This document shows, piece after piece, positions 1 to 6,431 of a stretch of 27,700 nt of DNA. The stretch is from SYFY01 sp031385325 (GTDB taxonomy: Bacteria > Pseudomonadota > Gammaproteobacteria > Pseudomonadales > Azotimanducaceae), in the NCBI GenBank assembly GCA_031385325.1, contig JANNBJ010000115.1:1-27700 (forward strand), read 5' to 3'. Positions within the stretch are counted from its first letter, which is position 1; the number at the start of each line of letters is the position of its first letter. Under the pieces are notes generated by a model. It was given only the letters and a program-made list of their open reading frames with translations. It had not been told where the DNA came from and did not search any database. The translations under genes and the position numbers were made by a program.

Positions 1-153
1 ACTGGGTGGCGCGGACCGGAGCGCGCACAGGCGTGCTTGACAGCACGTCGAGCACGCGGAGGGCGCACGCCGAGTGTTTTCGCTGCTATCGGCGTCCGCA
101 GCAGCTCATTCATGAATAGTGCGGGCTATGGGCTCACCACTTCAATTGTTCTA
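1..153. other. Left-edge region without a supportable gene
   Basis: A GC-rich 5' edge with a small CGTGCT-TGAC-AGCACG hairpin (32-47). Short frames run through it, and one could be the tail of an upstream plus-strand gene (stop near 40), but nothing allows identification. The hairpin may end that upstream gene or be chance. Confidence 0.3.
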
Positions 154-552
154 TCAGATGTTTTCCAGGAATTTGCCGTGCTGTTTGTGGAAGTACCGGG
201 CACTGACCAGCCAGATGCTTGCCAGAATCAGCTCGACAACAATGAATGTGGTAGCAAACGGGGCGTCGTGGATAGCACTCGCAATGATCCTGCAGACCGC
301 AGCGCCGCCAATCAGGAGAGCGGCCATATAGAGCATCATGGGTGATCGATTCCAGGCACCAAAAAATGCGGCGATCGACGAGCACAGAAAAAACGACCCG
401 AAGTCGCCGATCTGCGTGCTGCGACCGATACCTTCAAGCAAAGGCATGCCGAGCTGACGAGCGGCAGTTTCCGGCTCAAACATGAACATGATGCCGTTGA
501 CGAAGATTGGTATGCCGGCAATAGCTGACAGCATGCGGAGTATGGAATCCAT
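154..552 (-). CDS. Small four-helix integral membrane protein, unknown function
   Basis: A 132-residue protein with about four hydrophobic segments (roughly residues 5-25, 50-66, 73-92 and 103-122), so an inner-membrane protein. The ATG at 552 is preceded by GAGG eight bases upstream, a reasonable ribosome site. The segment after the first helix (FEPETAARQLG) resembles small membrane proteins of the DUF4345 type, but this is a memory-level resemblance and I do not assign the family. It is transcribed divergently from the SDR at 675. Its 5' leader carries an imperfect 13-bp tandem repeat (563-601). The function is unknown. Confidence that this is a real gene rests on the helix pattern, the start site, and the absence of a better ORF on the other strand. 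Confidence 0.75.
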   Translation of the reverse strand: MDSILRMLSAIAGIPIFVNGIMFMFEPETAARQLGMPLLEGIGRSTQIGDFGSFFLCSSIAAFFGAWNRSPMMLYMAALLIGGAAVCRIIASAIHDAPFATTFIVVELILASIWLVSARYFHKQHGKFLENI

Positions 553-562
553 AGTCTTTACC

Positions 563-601
563 TCGTGCTCTTAACTTGTGCTCTTACCTTGTGCTTTGTG
601 T
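563..601. repeat. Imperfect 13-bp tandem repeat in a 5' leader
   Basis: Two and a half copies of a 13-mer (563-575, 576-588, partial 589-601) lie just upstream of the ATG at 552. Copies one and two differ at two positions. Read on the minus strand, each copy gives a Shine-Dalgarno-like AAGGTAA, AAGTTAA or GAGGTAA, and the copy nearest the ATG is correctly spaced. It may be a slippage duplication of the ribosome site. Confidence 0.55.
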
Positions 602-674
602 GTTGTCGCTGTGGAGACCACTGGATGCTCGCACACCGTTATACTGATCGCTACGGACATCAACGGAAATTCTT

Positions 675-1346
675 GTGAGCTTGATCGCACAGACCATCAT
701 CGTTACGGGTGCAGCTGGCATCCTCGGCCACGCGGTGGCCGCCAAGGCAAAATCTCTGGGTGCCACCGTTGAATTGATCGACGTGGTGCCTGGATTTGTC
801 TCGCCGCTTGGGCGCACGCACGTGGTTGATCTGACCGACGCCGATGCGGTTGCAAAGTGCATAACATCCATCGGCGACTTTCATGGCTTGGCCAACATCG
901 CTGGCGGATTTGATATGGGTCCGCCAGTGCATGTCACTCCGGACCGCATGTGGGATTTGCTGTTCGACATCAACGTCAAGACACTGCGTCGAATGCTGGC
1001 TGCCTGCACACCGGTTCTCGTCGCGCGCGGACGTGGCAGCATCGTCAACATCGGTGCGCTGGGCGCATTGCACGGGATCGGCAACATGGGCGCCTACACA
1101 GCCGCCAAGAGCGCTGTCATGCGGCTGACCGAGGCGGCTTCTGATGAAGTGCGCCAGCAGGGTGTGAACGTCAATGCGCTGCTTCCGTCGTTGATCGATA
1201 CACCGCGCAATCGAGCCGATATGCCGAACGCGGACTACAGCAAATGGGTGAGCCCGGAGGCGTTGGCCGACGTCGTGTGTTTTCTCTTGTCAGATGCGGC
1301 CAAGGCAGTGCACGGCGCATTGATTCCGGTACGTGGGCTGGTTTAA
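675..1346 (+). CDS. SDR family NAD(P)-dependent oxidoreductase lacking the usual active-site Ser
   Basis: A 223-residue Rossmann-fold short-chain dehydrogenase. The cofactor loop TGAAGILG is at residues 11-18, the NAG-like motif (NIAGG) at 74-78 and the active-site YTAAK at 141-145. Thirteen residues before the Tyr, where classical SDRs carry the catalytic Ser, there is Ala128 (NIGALG). It is shorter than the usual 245-260 residues, with the substrate loop compressed. The start is GTG at 675, because the Rossmann strand begins only a few residues later; the ribosome site is weak (GGAA). A Rieske oxygenase follows 45 nt downstream on the same strand, so the two are probably co-transcribed. Dehydrogenation of a diol or alcohol made by the oxygenase is an inference from this position. 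The substrate is unknown. Confidence 0.88.
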   Translation: MSLIAQTIIVTGAAGILGHAVAAKAKSLGATVELIDVVPGFVSPLGRTHVVDLTDADAVAKCITSIGDFHGLANIAGGFDMGPPVHVTPDRMWDLLFDINVKTLRRMLAACTPVLVARGRGSIVNIGALGALHGIGNMGAYTAAKSAVMRLTEAASDEVRQQGVNVNALLPSLIDTPRNRADMPNADYSKWVSPEALADVVCFLLSDAAKAVHGALIPVRGLV

Positions 1347-1391
1347 GTTACATCCGAGACGCAAGGATCCAAGGCTCCAGGGGGAACCTGC

Positions 1392-2675
1392 ATGGGTGAT
1401 GGAGCCTCGATGAACAAGGCGGCGCGAGCCCGGCTGATCGAGATCGCACAAGACGTCATGCAGCATGCTGCTGCGAAGACCTTTCGTACTGCCGAATCGA
1501 CCATGACGCTGCCTGCCTCAATGTATACCGATCAACAGCGTTTTCAGGACGAGCGTACGAAACTCTTCCGTCGAGTTCCGCTGATGCTTGCGGCTTCCTG
1601 TGAGCTTCGAAATTCCGGTGACTACAAGACCATGGACGTTGCCGGCGTGCCGATTCTGCTTACCCGTGATCGAAGCGGTGTTGCACACGCGCTGGTAAAT
1701 ATCTGTACCCATCGGGGTGCGCCGGTTGCCAGTGGTGCCGGTAACGCCACCCGCTTTGTCTGTCCTTACCATGGCTGGACCTACGGCATCGATGGTCGCC
1801 TGGCTGCGGTTGCGTCGGCGAAGGACTTCGGAGAAATCGACAAAGCCTGCTTTGCCATGCGTCGATTGCCGGTGCACGAGCGGTATGGACTGATTTGGGT
1901 GACCGCCGATCCGGCCGCCGTACTCGAGACGGATCGGTTCCTCGGCGACTTCGGCGAAGCTCTGGGTGGCTTCGGATTTGAATCCTGGCACCTCGTGGAG
2001 CGTCGTGAGATGCCAGGCGCCAACTGGAAACTCGCGTTTGATGCGCACCTGGAGTTCTACCATCTGCCGGTGCTGCATCGAAACACGTTTGGCCCGACCA
2101 CCAACAATCAGGCGCTCTACTTTTTCAACGGGCCGCATGAACGATTGATTCGGCCGATCGGCCTCGAAAAACCTGGAATCACCGCCGATGCCGACATTTT
2201 CCAATGGTGCGACCGGCCGGTGACCGATTGGCCGATAGAGGCCATGCTGCTCGGTGAGTGGATTCTTTTTCCGAATGTCTCGATCAACAGCTTTTACACC
2301 GGCGGTCGCGGTGTCCTGATTTCGCAGATCTTGCCGGGCGCGACGGTTGGCGAGTCGATCACGATCCAGTCGTACTTCATGCAGAACGAACCGGATGCAG
2401 AACAACTGGTTGCTGTGCGGGCAAACTGCGAATTCCTGGCGCGTGTGGTCCGTGATGAGGACCTGACCAACTCGTATAACCAACAGCGAGCGCTTGGCTC
2501 AGGATTGCTGAAAGAGGTCTGCTTTGGCCGAAACGAAGCAGGTGGACAGCACTTCCATTGCTGGCTGGATGCGGTGCTCGCAACGCCGGATGACGCGTTG
2601 AACACCTTGTTTACAGATCACGCTGACCAACCTCTCGGATCGGGTCGATCTCTCCGACTGGATAAACAGTGCTGA
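1392..2675 (+). CDS. Rieske [2Fe-2S] ring-hydroxylating oxygenase, alpha subunit
   Basis: A 427-residue oxygenase large subunit. The Rieske cluster motif is complete: C105-x-H107 (CTHRG) and C124-x2-H127 (CPYHGW). The C-terminal catalytic domain has the mononuclear-iron motif E221-x2-H224-x4-H229 (EFYHLPVLH). The bridging position that is Asp in naphthalene dioxygenase is Glu here, as I recall for carnitine-monooxygenase-like members. The ATG at 1392 follows a strong AGGGGGA; a second ATG at 1410 is less well placed. Such enzymes take electrons from a ferredoxin or reductase, and no such gene or beta subunit is visible nearby, so it probably uses partners encoded elsewhere. The upstream SDR suggests a hydroxylation then dehydrogenation pair. 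The substrate (aromatic, steroid-like or quaternary amine) cannot be read from the sequence. Confidence 0.93.
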   Translation: MGDGASMNKAARARLIEIAQDVMQHAAAKTFRTAESTMTLPASMYTDQQRFQDERTKLFRRVPLMLAASCELRNSGDYKTMDVAGVPILLTRDRSGVAHALVNICTHRGAPVASGAGNATRFVCPYHGWTYGIDGRLAAVASAKDFGEIDKACFAMRRLPVHERYGLIWVTADPAAVLETDRFLGDFGEALGGFGFESWHLVERREMPGANWKLAFDAHLEFYHLPVLHRNTFGPTTNNQALYFFNGPHERLIRPIGLEKPGITADADIFQWCDRPVTDWPIEAMLLGEWILFPNVSINSFYTGGRGVLISQILPGATVGESITIQSYFMQNEPDAEQLVAVRANCEFLARVVRDEDLTNSYNQQRALGSGLLKEVCFGRNEAGGQHFHCWLDAVLATPDDALNTLFTDHADQPLGSGRSLRLDKQC

Positions 2676-2703
2676 TACCGGCCGATACCGGCGGAGGACA
2701 ATC

Positions 2704-2727
2704 ATGTGCTGCAACCGACAGATTTAG
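2704..2727 (+). other. Seven-codon ORF behind a strong ribosome site
   Basis: GGAGG at 2693-2697 is followed after six bases by ATG and a seven-codon frame (MCCNRQI) ending in TAG. It lies between the Rieske gene and the Lys-rich mini-protein. It could be a leader peptide, the remnant of a longer frame, or chance. There is no evidence beyond the well-spaced ribosome site. Confidence 0.25.
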
Positions 2728-2800
2728 CTCGCGGATCGTTGCTTCCAGCATGGGCTATGAAATAATCCGGCTACCTTCAACGATCGAAAAGGAGATCAGT

Positions 2801-2896
2801 ATGTCGAAAGGTGAGGATCGGAAAAAGGAAACCAAGAAAAAGCCGGAAAAGACGCTAAAGGAAAAGCGTGCGGCCAAGGCAGCCAAAAAAGGCTGA
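2801..2896 (+). CDS. 31-residue Lys/Ala-rich basic mini-protein
   Basis: A 31-residue, strongly basic peptide beginning MSKGEDRKKE and ending AAKAAKKG, with about half its residues Lys or Arg. The start is clear: AAAAGGAG ends six bases before the ATG at 2801. The frame can be opened further upstream to 2669, but that extension overlaps the end of the Rieske gene and has no ribosome site. Small Lys-rich proteins of this look occur widely in proteobacteria as uncharacterised proteins. The charge suggests binding to nucleic acid or another polyanion, which is inference only. It is followed at once by a GC-rich hairpin that probably terminates transcription. Confidence 0.7.
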   Translation: MSKGEDRKKETKKKPEKTLKEKRAAKAAKKG

Positions 2897-2907
2897 CAGC
2901 TGTTTTC

Positions 2908-2944
2908 CCGTCCGGTTCCGGGGCACGCTCCGGGAGCCGGACGG
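2908..2944. terminator. GC-rich hairpin between convergent genes
   Basis: CCGTCCGG pairs with CCGGACGG and an inner CCGG pairs with CCGG, with one wobble and one bulge. The loop is about 8 nt. A T-rich stretch (CTCTTGTTCTCC) follows on the plus strand. It lies 12 nt after the mini-protein stop and before the 3' end of the globin gene on the other strand, so it may act in both directions. Confidence 0.6.
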
Positions 2945-2977
2945 CTCTTGTTCTCCGCTCATTGTGCGTTGTACTCC

Positions 2978-3376
2978 TCAGGGCAGCGTTCTGACGCGTT
3001 CTGCTGGTATCGCCAGCTGCTCCATGAAGTAGCGTTTGAAGTCCTCCCCCCACGGCTGCTCTATCACTGCCTGTTGCATGCAGTTCATCCAGGCATCCTT
3101 CTCCGTCGAGCCGATTGCGAAGCGTTGGTGCACACCTGGAATGCTGATCGCGCCGTATTTCTCCTGATATCGCCTTGGTCCGCCCAGCCAACCACACAGA
3201 AATCTGGCGAGCTTGTCGCGAGCACTGCTCAGGTCCGGTGCATGCAGCCGCCGGATCCCCAGTGCTTCGGGGTTCGAGTCCATGTTGGCGTAGAACTGAT
3301 CGACCAATGCCTGCAAACCCGCTTCGCCTCCGGCGGCTTGAAAGGATGAGTCGCCAATGCCGTACCGGCTTGCCAT
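2978..3376 (-). CDS. Group II truncated haemoglobin (trHbO-like)
   Basis: A 132-residue truncated globin of the group II (GlbO/YjbI) type. Visible family marks are helix B FY at 28-29, the FLCGWLGGP block at 59-67, YQEKYG at 70-75, the proximal haem ligand His83 (VHQRFAIG) and the group II Trp96 (KDAWMNCM). The usual HP before the F helix reads IP. The frame opens at 3499 but the ATG at 3376 gives the correct family length; the extra 41 residues are not globin-like and would overlap the lipoprotein gene. Family members bind O2 and are linked to oxygen chemistry or peroxide/NO handling, and act in the cytoplasm. It is last in a minus-strand run, 55 nt after the lipoprotein. Confidence 0.9.
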   Translation of the reverse strand: MASRYGIGDSSFQAAGGEAGLQALVDQFYANMDSNPEALGIRRLHAPDLSSARDKLARFLCGWLGGPRRYQEKYGAISIPGVHQRFAIGSTEKDAWMNCMQQAVIEQPWGEDFKRYFMEQLAIPAERVRTLP

Positions 3377-3431
3377 GGTTGCTGTCTGACGTACCTGTGA
3401 AGGGGTGGTTGAGGGCGCTCGGTGGACTTGG

Positions 3432-4718
3432 TTACCTGGCCGGTTCGAGCCGATAGCCGGTGATGCCCAGATCGCGATTTGGGTCGAAGTTGGTGTCATT
3501 GGTCAGGAACTGGCGACCATCTCCAAGCTGCCATGCATTTGAATAGTGGATGGACAGATCAACCTGTTGCCCGCTGTTCGGATCGCGCCACGGCTGCACT
3601 TCCTGAATGTAGTCCTTGAATGCTTCGTGCTGTCGGGCTGAGCTGGCGTCATTACTGGCCACGATCTGGTTGTTGATTCGCCCGATCTCGTTGATGGTGT
3701 CCATTCGCAGTTGATGACGTGCAGTCATTCCCGCCAGATTGATTTCCGCCATGCGGCGACTGTGCCACTCCTGAATCGAGCGGATCTGTCGCTGATTCAA
3801 CGTCTCCACGGCTTGCCGGGACCAGGTCATGAGCTGTTCGCCCCAGCGTTTTTGGAGACGGCTCGAACCTCGCACATGTTCAAGTACCGAAAAGTCGAGC
3901 AGGCCGTCGGGGGCGCGCAAGGATATCGGCACGTCTGACCAGGCGACCACGGTGCCCTGCAATTCGGAAATCGTGATGGTCGCGACCATGCTCTCCCGCA
4001 TGGGAATCCCCTGCACTTCGTAGCCGATCAACAGTTCACCACTATCAAAGCGCAGCTGCGCGGGGCCGTTGTTTTGCGTTGGCTGACTGGCTCGTATCGC
4101 GTCTGCCAATTCGGGTCTGGCGCGATAGTCCAGCACTCGAGCTGCCGGTCTGCTTTGTTGTGCGAGAAACTCAAGATACTCGCGTGCTGAACGCATCGGT
4201 GCAGCGGGGCAGGGGTTCAAGGCGACCAGCCCGGCGGGAGCGGACTCCACTTGCCAGGTCAGGCCGGGAAACAGGCTGATGCCGTGCATGCCGTCCGGCG
4301 ACGATGCAGCCCAGTTGAACGCATAGGTATTGCCGATGCATTCGACACTGCGGTTCCGTTCCACACCACCCTGCATCGACCAGCCTTGCGGGATATCGAT
4401 CTGCATCGCCGGCATGGGTTGTCCAAAACCGGTCGTATCCATGATCGTTGCCGATTGCATGCTGGCGACGGACGGGCGTGAATTACCGGCCAGTTCGCTG
4501 GCTTGTGATACCAGGGGGCGTCGATCAAAAAAGACGCCGTTTTGATGGCGTTCGACGATTTTGTGCGCGGCAGAAGGCACTTGATCTGCTGGCAGGGCAG
4601 ACGTTGGCTGCAATGAAGGGACCGGAGTTACCTGGGGGGCACTGACTTGCGGGTCAGCCGTTTCAGCGCCGCAGGCGGCAAGCCAGACAATTGCCAGAAC
4701 AGCGCCGAATAAACGCAT
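3432..4718 (-). CDS. Predicted lipoprotein of unknown function
   Basis: A 428-residue protein with a lipoprotein signal: a short basic start (MRLF), a hydrophobic stretch, and a lipobox LAAC with the lipidated Cys at residue 16. After the Cys there is a Pro/Gln/Thr-rich linker of about 50 residues, then a mixed domain and an Arg/Gln-rich, probably helical region (about 300-375). The C-terminus is rich in Asp, Asn and aromatic residues (NDTNFDPNRDLG). The frame opens at 4796, but only the ATG at 4718 puts the signal peptide at the N-terminus. Residue +2 is Gly, not Asp, which favours outer-membrane sorting under the E. coli rule. I do not recognise a domain. The VOC gene lies 34 nt upstream and the truncated globin 55 nt downstream, so co-transcription is likely. 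Confidence 0.8.
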   Translation of the reverse strand: MRLFGAVLAIVWLAACGAETADPQVSAPQVTPVPSLQPTSALPADQVPSAAHKIVERHQNGVFFDRRPLVSQASELAGNSRPSVASMQSATIMDTTGFGQPMPAMQIDIPQGWSMQGGVERNRSVECIGNTYAFNWAASSPDGMHGISLFPGLTWQVESAPAGLVALNPCPAAPMRSAREYLEFLAQQSRPAARVLDYRARPELADAIRASQPTQNNGPAQLRFDSGELLIGYEVQGIPMRESMVATITISELQGTVVAWSDVPISLRAPDGLLDFSVLEHVRGSSRLQKRWGEQLMTWSRQAVETLNQRQIRSIQEWHSRRMAEINLAGMTARHQLRMDTINEIGRINNQIVASNDASSARQHEAFKDYIQEVQPWRDPNSGQQVDLSIHYSNAWQLGDGRQFLTNDTNFDPNRDLGITGYRLEPAR

Positions 4719-4752
4719 GGAACGTTGCTGATTCAAACGCAATCCGGCTTCT

Positions 4753-5106
4753 CTACAACCGCTGGTTGAACTCAACCATGTTGCCACTTGGATCATGCGT
4801 GAATGCCTGGATGCAGACTTTCGGAATTTCCCTTGCCTCGGAACAGCGGAAACCGGCGCTGCGCACTGCAGCAGTCACCGCCGCGAGATCTTTGACCTCG
4901 AAAGCAAAATGCTGCTCTTTGGGCGGCGCTGTCGACTCGATGCCGAGCAGGTGAACTTCCTGAACACCACTGCGTAACCAGGCGCCCGGGAACCCGAGAT
5001 CAGGGCGTGGTAATTTTTCCATGCCGAGCACATCGACATAAAAACCTTCCGCGTCGTCGACGTTTTTCACGTTGATGGAAACATGATGTATGCCGGTGAG
5101 GAGCAT
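4753..5106 (-). CDS. VOC (glyoxalase/bleomycin-resistance) family protein
   Basis: A 117-residue single-module vicinal oxygen chelate protein with the repeated beta-alpha-beta-beta-beta layout. Candidate metal ligands are His8 (GIHHVSINV), His66 (EQHFAFEV) and Glu112 (NMVEFNQRL), the normal positions for a metal-dependent member. The D-P-x-G-N-x-V-E-F signature near the C-terminus is present. The start at ATG 5106 is standard because the first strand follows immediately. Family members include glyoxalases, methylmalonyl-CoA epimerases, extradiol dioxygenases and resistance proteins, and the sequence does not let me choose among them. It sits between the transglycosylase and the lipoprotein with 34 nt on each side, on the same strand. 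Confidence 0.88.
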   Translation of the reverse strand: MLLTGIHHVSINVKNVDDAEGFYVDVLGMEKLPRPDLGFPGAWLRSGVQEVHLLGIESTAPPKEQHFAFEVKDLAAVTAAVRSAGFRCSEAREIPKVCIQAFTHDPSGNMVEFNQRL

Positions 5107-5140
5107 CGGAGTTCTCCGGTTCAGATAGAGGTCGAGAATA

Positions 5141-6427
5141 TCACGGCCTGATTGAGGCAGGTGTGCCCGGCGCGCCCGCGCTGGTCAGCGCCGCAAGTGT
5201 TCGGGCATCGGTGAATCCGTGGGGAGGCCAGCCTTGACTCTTCTGGAACTCTGCGATGGCGCGGCGGGTTCCAGGCCCGACCAGACCATCGATGGCACCC
5301 ACGTCAAAGCCTCGTTCCGCGAGATTGCGTTGCAGTGTCTGAACAGACTGCAGGGGCAGACGCCTGGGTGAACTCTCAGGTATTGAACGCACCAGCTTGC
5401 CACCTCCCGCAATCTGGTCTGCCAGTCGACCGACACTGATGGCGTAATACTCGGAACGGTTCCACTTCATGATGACGTCGAAGTTTGGATAGGCGATGAA
5501 GGCCGGACCCTCGGCGCCACTGGGCAGGATGATCCGGGCGGGGGTTTGCGACACTTTCAACGGGCGGCCCATGGAGTCACGAACACCCATGACGGACCAG
5601 GTGGCAAGCGGTTGAATCTGATCCAGCAACAGGTAGTCGAATCCATCTGGCAACAGCACTTCACGCCCCCATCGCATGCCGGTTTGCCAGCCCAGCGCGG
5701 CCAGAAACCGAGACGCCGAGACCAACGCATCCGTGGTGCTGTTCCACAGATCCCGCTTGCCGTCACCGTCACCATCAGCCGCGTGTTTGAGCCAGGCCGA
5801 TGGCATGAACTGCATGTGGCCCATGGCACCGGCCCACGACCCGGTAAGCCCCTCAACGGTACTGTCACCACGATCAACGATCAGCAGGGCATTGATGAAC
5901 TCCTGCCGGAAAAAATCACTGCGTCGTGAATCACAGGCAAGGTTAGCCAGCGAGGCGGGCACGGAACGGTTGCCGAGCGTTTTGCCAAAGTCGGTTTCGA
6001 GCCCCCAGAACGACAGCAGGTATTGCGGCGGAACTCCGGTTTCACGCTGTATGCGTTCCAGCAGGTTCTGATGTTGGAGCAGCAGGGCTCGGCCTTCCGA
6101 GATCCGGCTGTTGGTGACACGAACCGGGAAATAGCCTGCAAATGTGTTGGTGAACTCGGGCTGGGACTGGTCGAGAGTCAGGACGCTGCGGTCTTCGCGA
6201 ATGGTGCTCCTGGCCACGTTGGCCGTGGTTTCCGAGACGCCGAGCGACCGTGCGTCTGCCAGCAATCGATCCGCGCACTCGTCGAACGTGGGGTTAACGA
6301 TCGGCCGCGGTTCAGGCGATTCGACCGGAGTGGCTGTGGCCGGAAGCGAGTTTGCGCTGGCTTCACCGGCGTGCGCCTGAAATGGCGAGAGCACAAACAT
6401 TGTCGCCAGTGCGAGCGATCGATACAA
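5141..6427 (-). CDS. MltB-type lytic murein transglycosylase with peptidoglycan-binding domain
   Basis: A 428-residue periplasmic enzyme that cleaves peptidoglycan glycan strands. The MltB-like catalytic domain carries the acid Glu144 (FWGLETDFG), the helices QYLLSFWG and LTGSWAGAMGHMQFMPSAW, and the D-G-D-G-D-G-K-R-D-L-W motif. A peptidoglycan-binding module of the PF01471 type lies at about 358-412 (LQRNLAERGFDVGAIDGLVG). I chose the TTG at 6427: it starts four bases after the stop of the upstream acyl-CoA dehydrogenase and gives a clean signal peptide ending AHA before GEAS. The ATG at 6511 would overlap that gene by 80 nt and add a non-signal-like 28 residues. There is no lipobox, so it is probably soluble in the periplasm. 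Placement behind an acyl-CoA dehydrogenase is odd. Confidence 0.9.
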   Translation of the reverse strand: MYRSLALATMFVLSPFQAHAGEASANSLPATATPVESPEPRPIVNPTFDECADRLLADARSLGVSETTANVARSTIREDRSVLTLDQSQPEFTNTFAGYFPVRVTNSRISEGRALLLQHQNLLERIQRETGVPPQYLLSFWGLETDFGKTLGNRSVPASLANLACDSRRSDFFRQEFINALLIVDRGDSTVEGLTGSWAGAMGHMQFMPSAWLKHAADGDGDGKRDLWNSTTDALVSASRFLAALGWQTGMRWGREVLLPDGFDYLLLDQIQPLATWSVMGVRDSMGRPLKVSQTPARIILPSGAEGPAFIAYPNFDVIMKWNRSEYYAISVGRLADQIAGGGKLVRSIPESSPRRLPLQSVQTLQRNLAERGFDVGAIDGLVGPGTRRAIAEFQKSQGWPPHGFTDARTLAALTSAGAPGTPASIRP

Positions 6428-6431
6428 AATG

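Noticed and set aside
32..47. CGTGCT hairpin as a terminator
   Set aside because: Only six pairs, no T-tract, and the upstream gene is not visible.
1518..2483. 321-residue open frame on the minus strand
   Set aside because: It lies fully opposite the Rieske gene, whose cluster and iron motifs are intact. The antisense protein has shadow-like composition and no recognisable motif.
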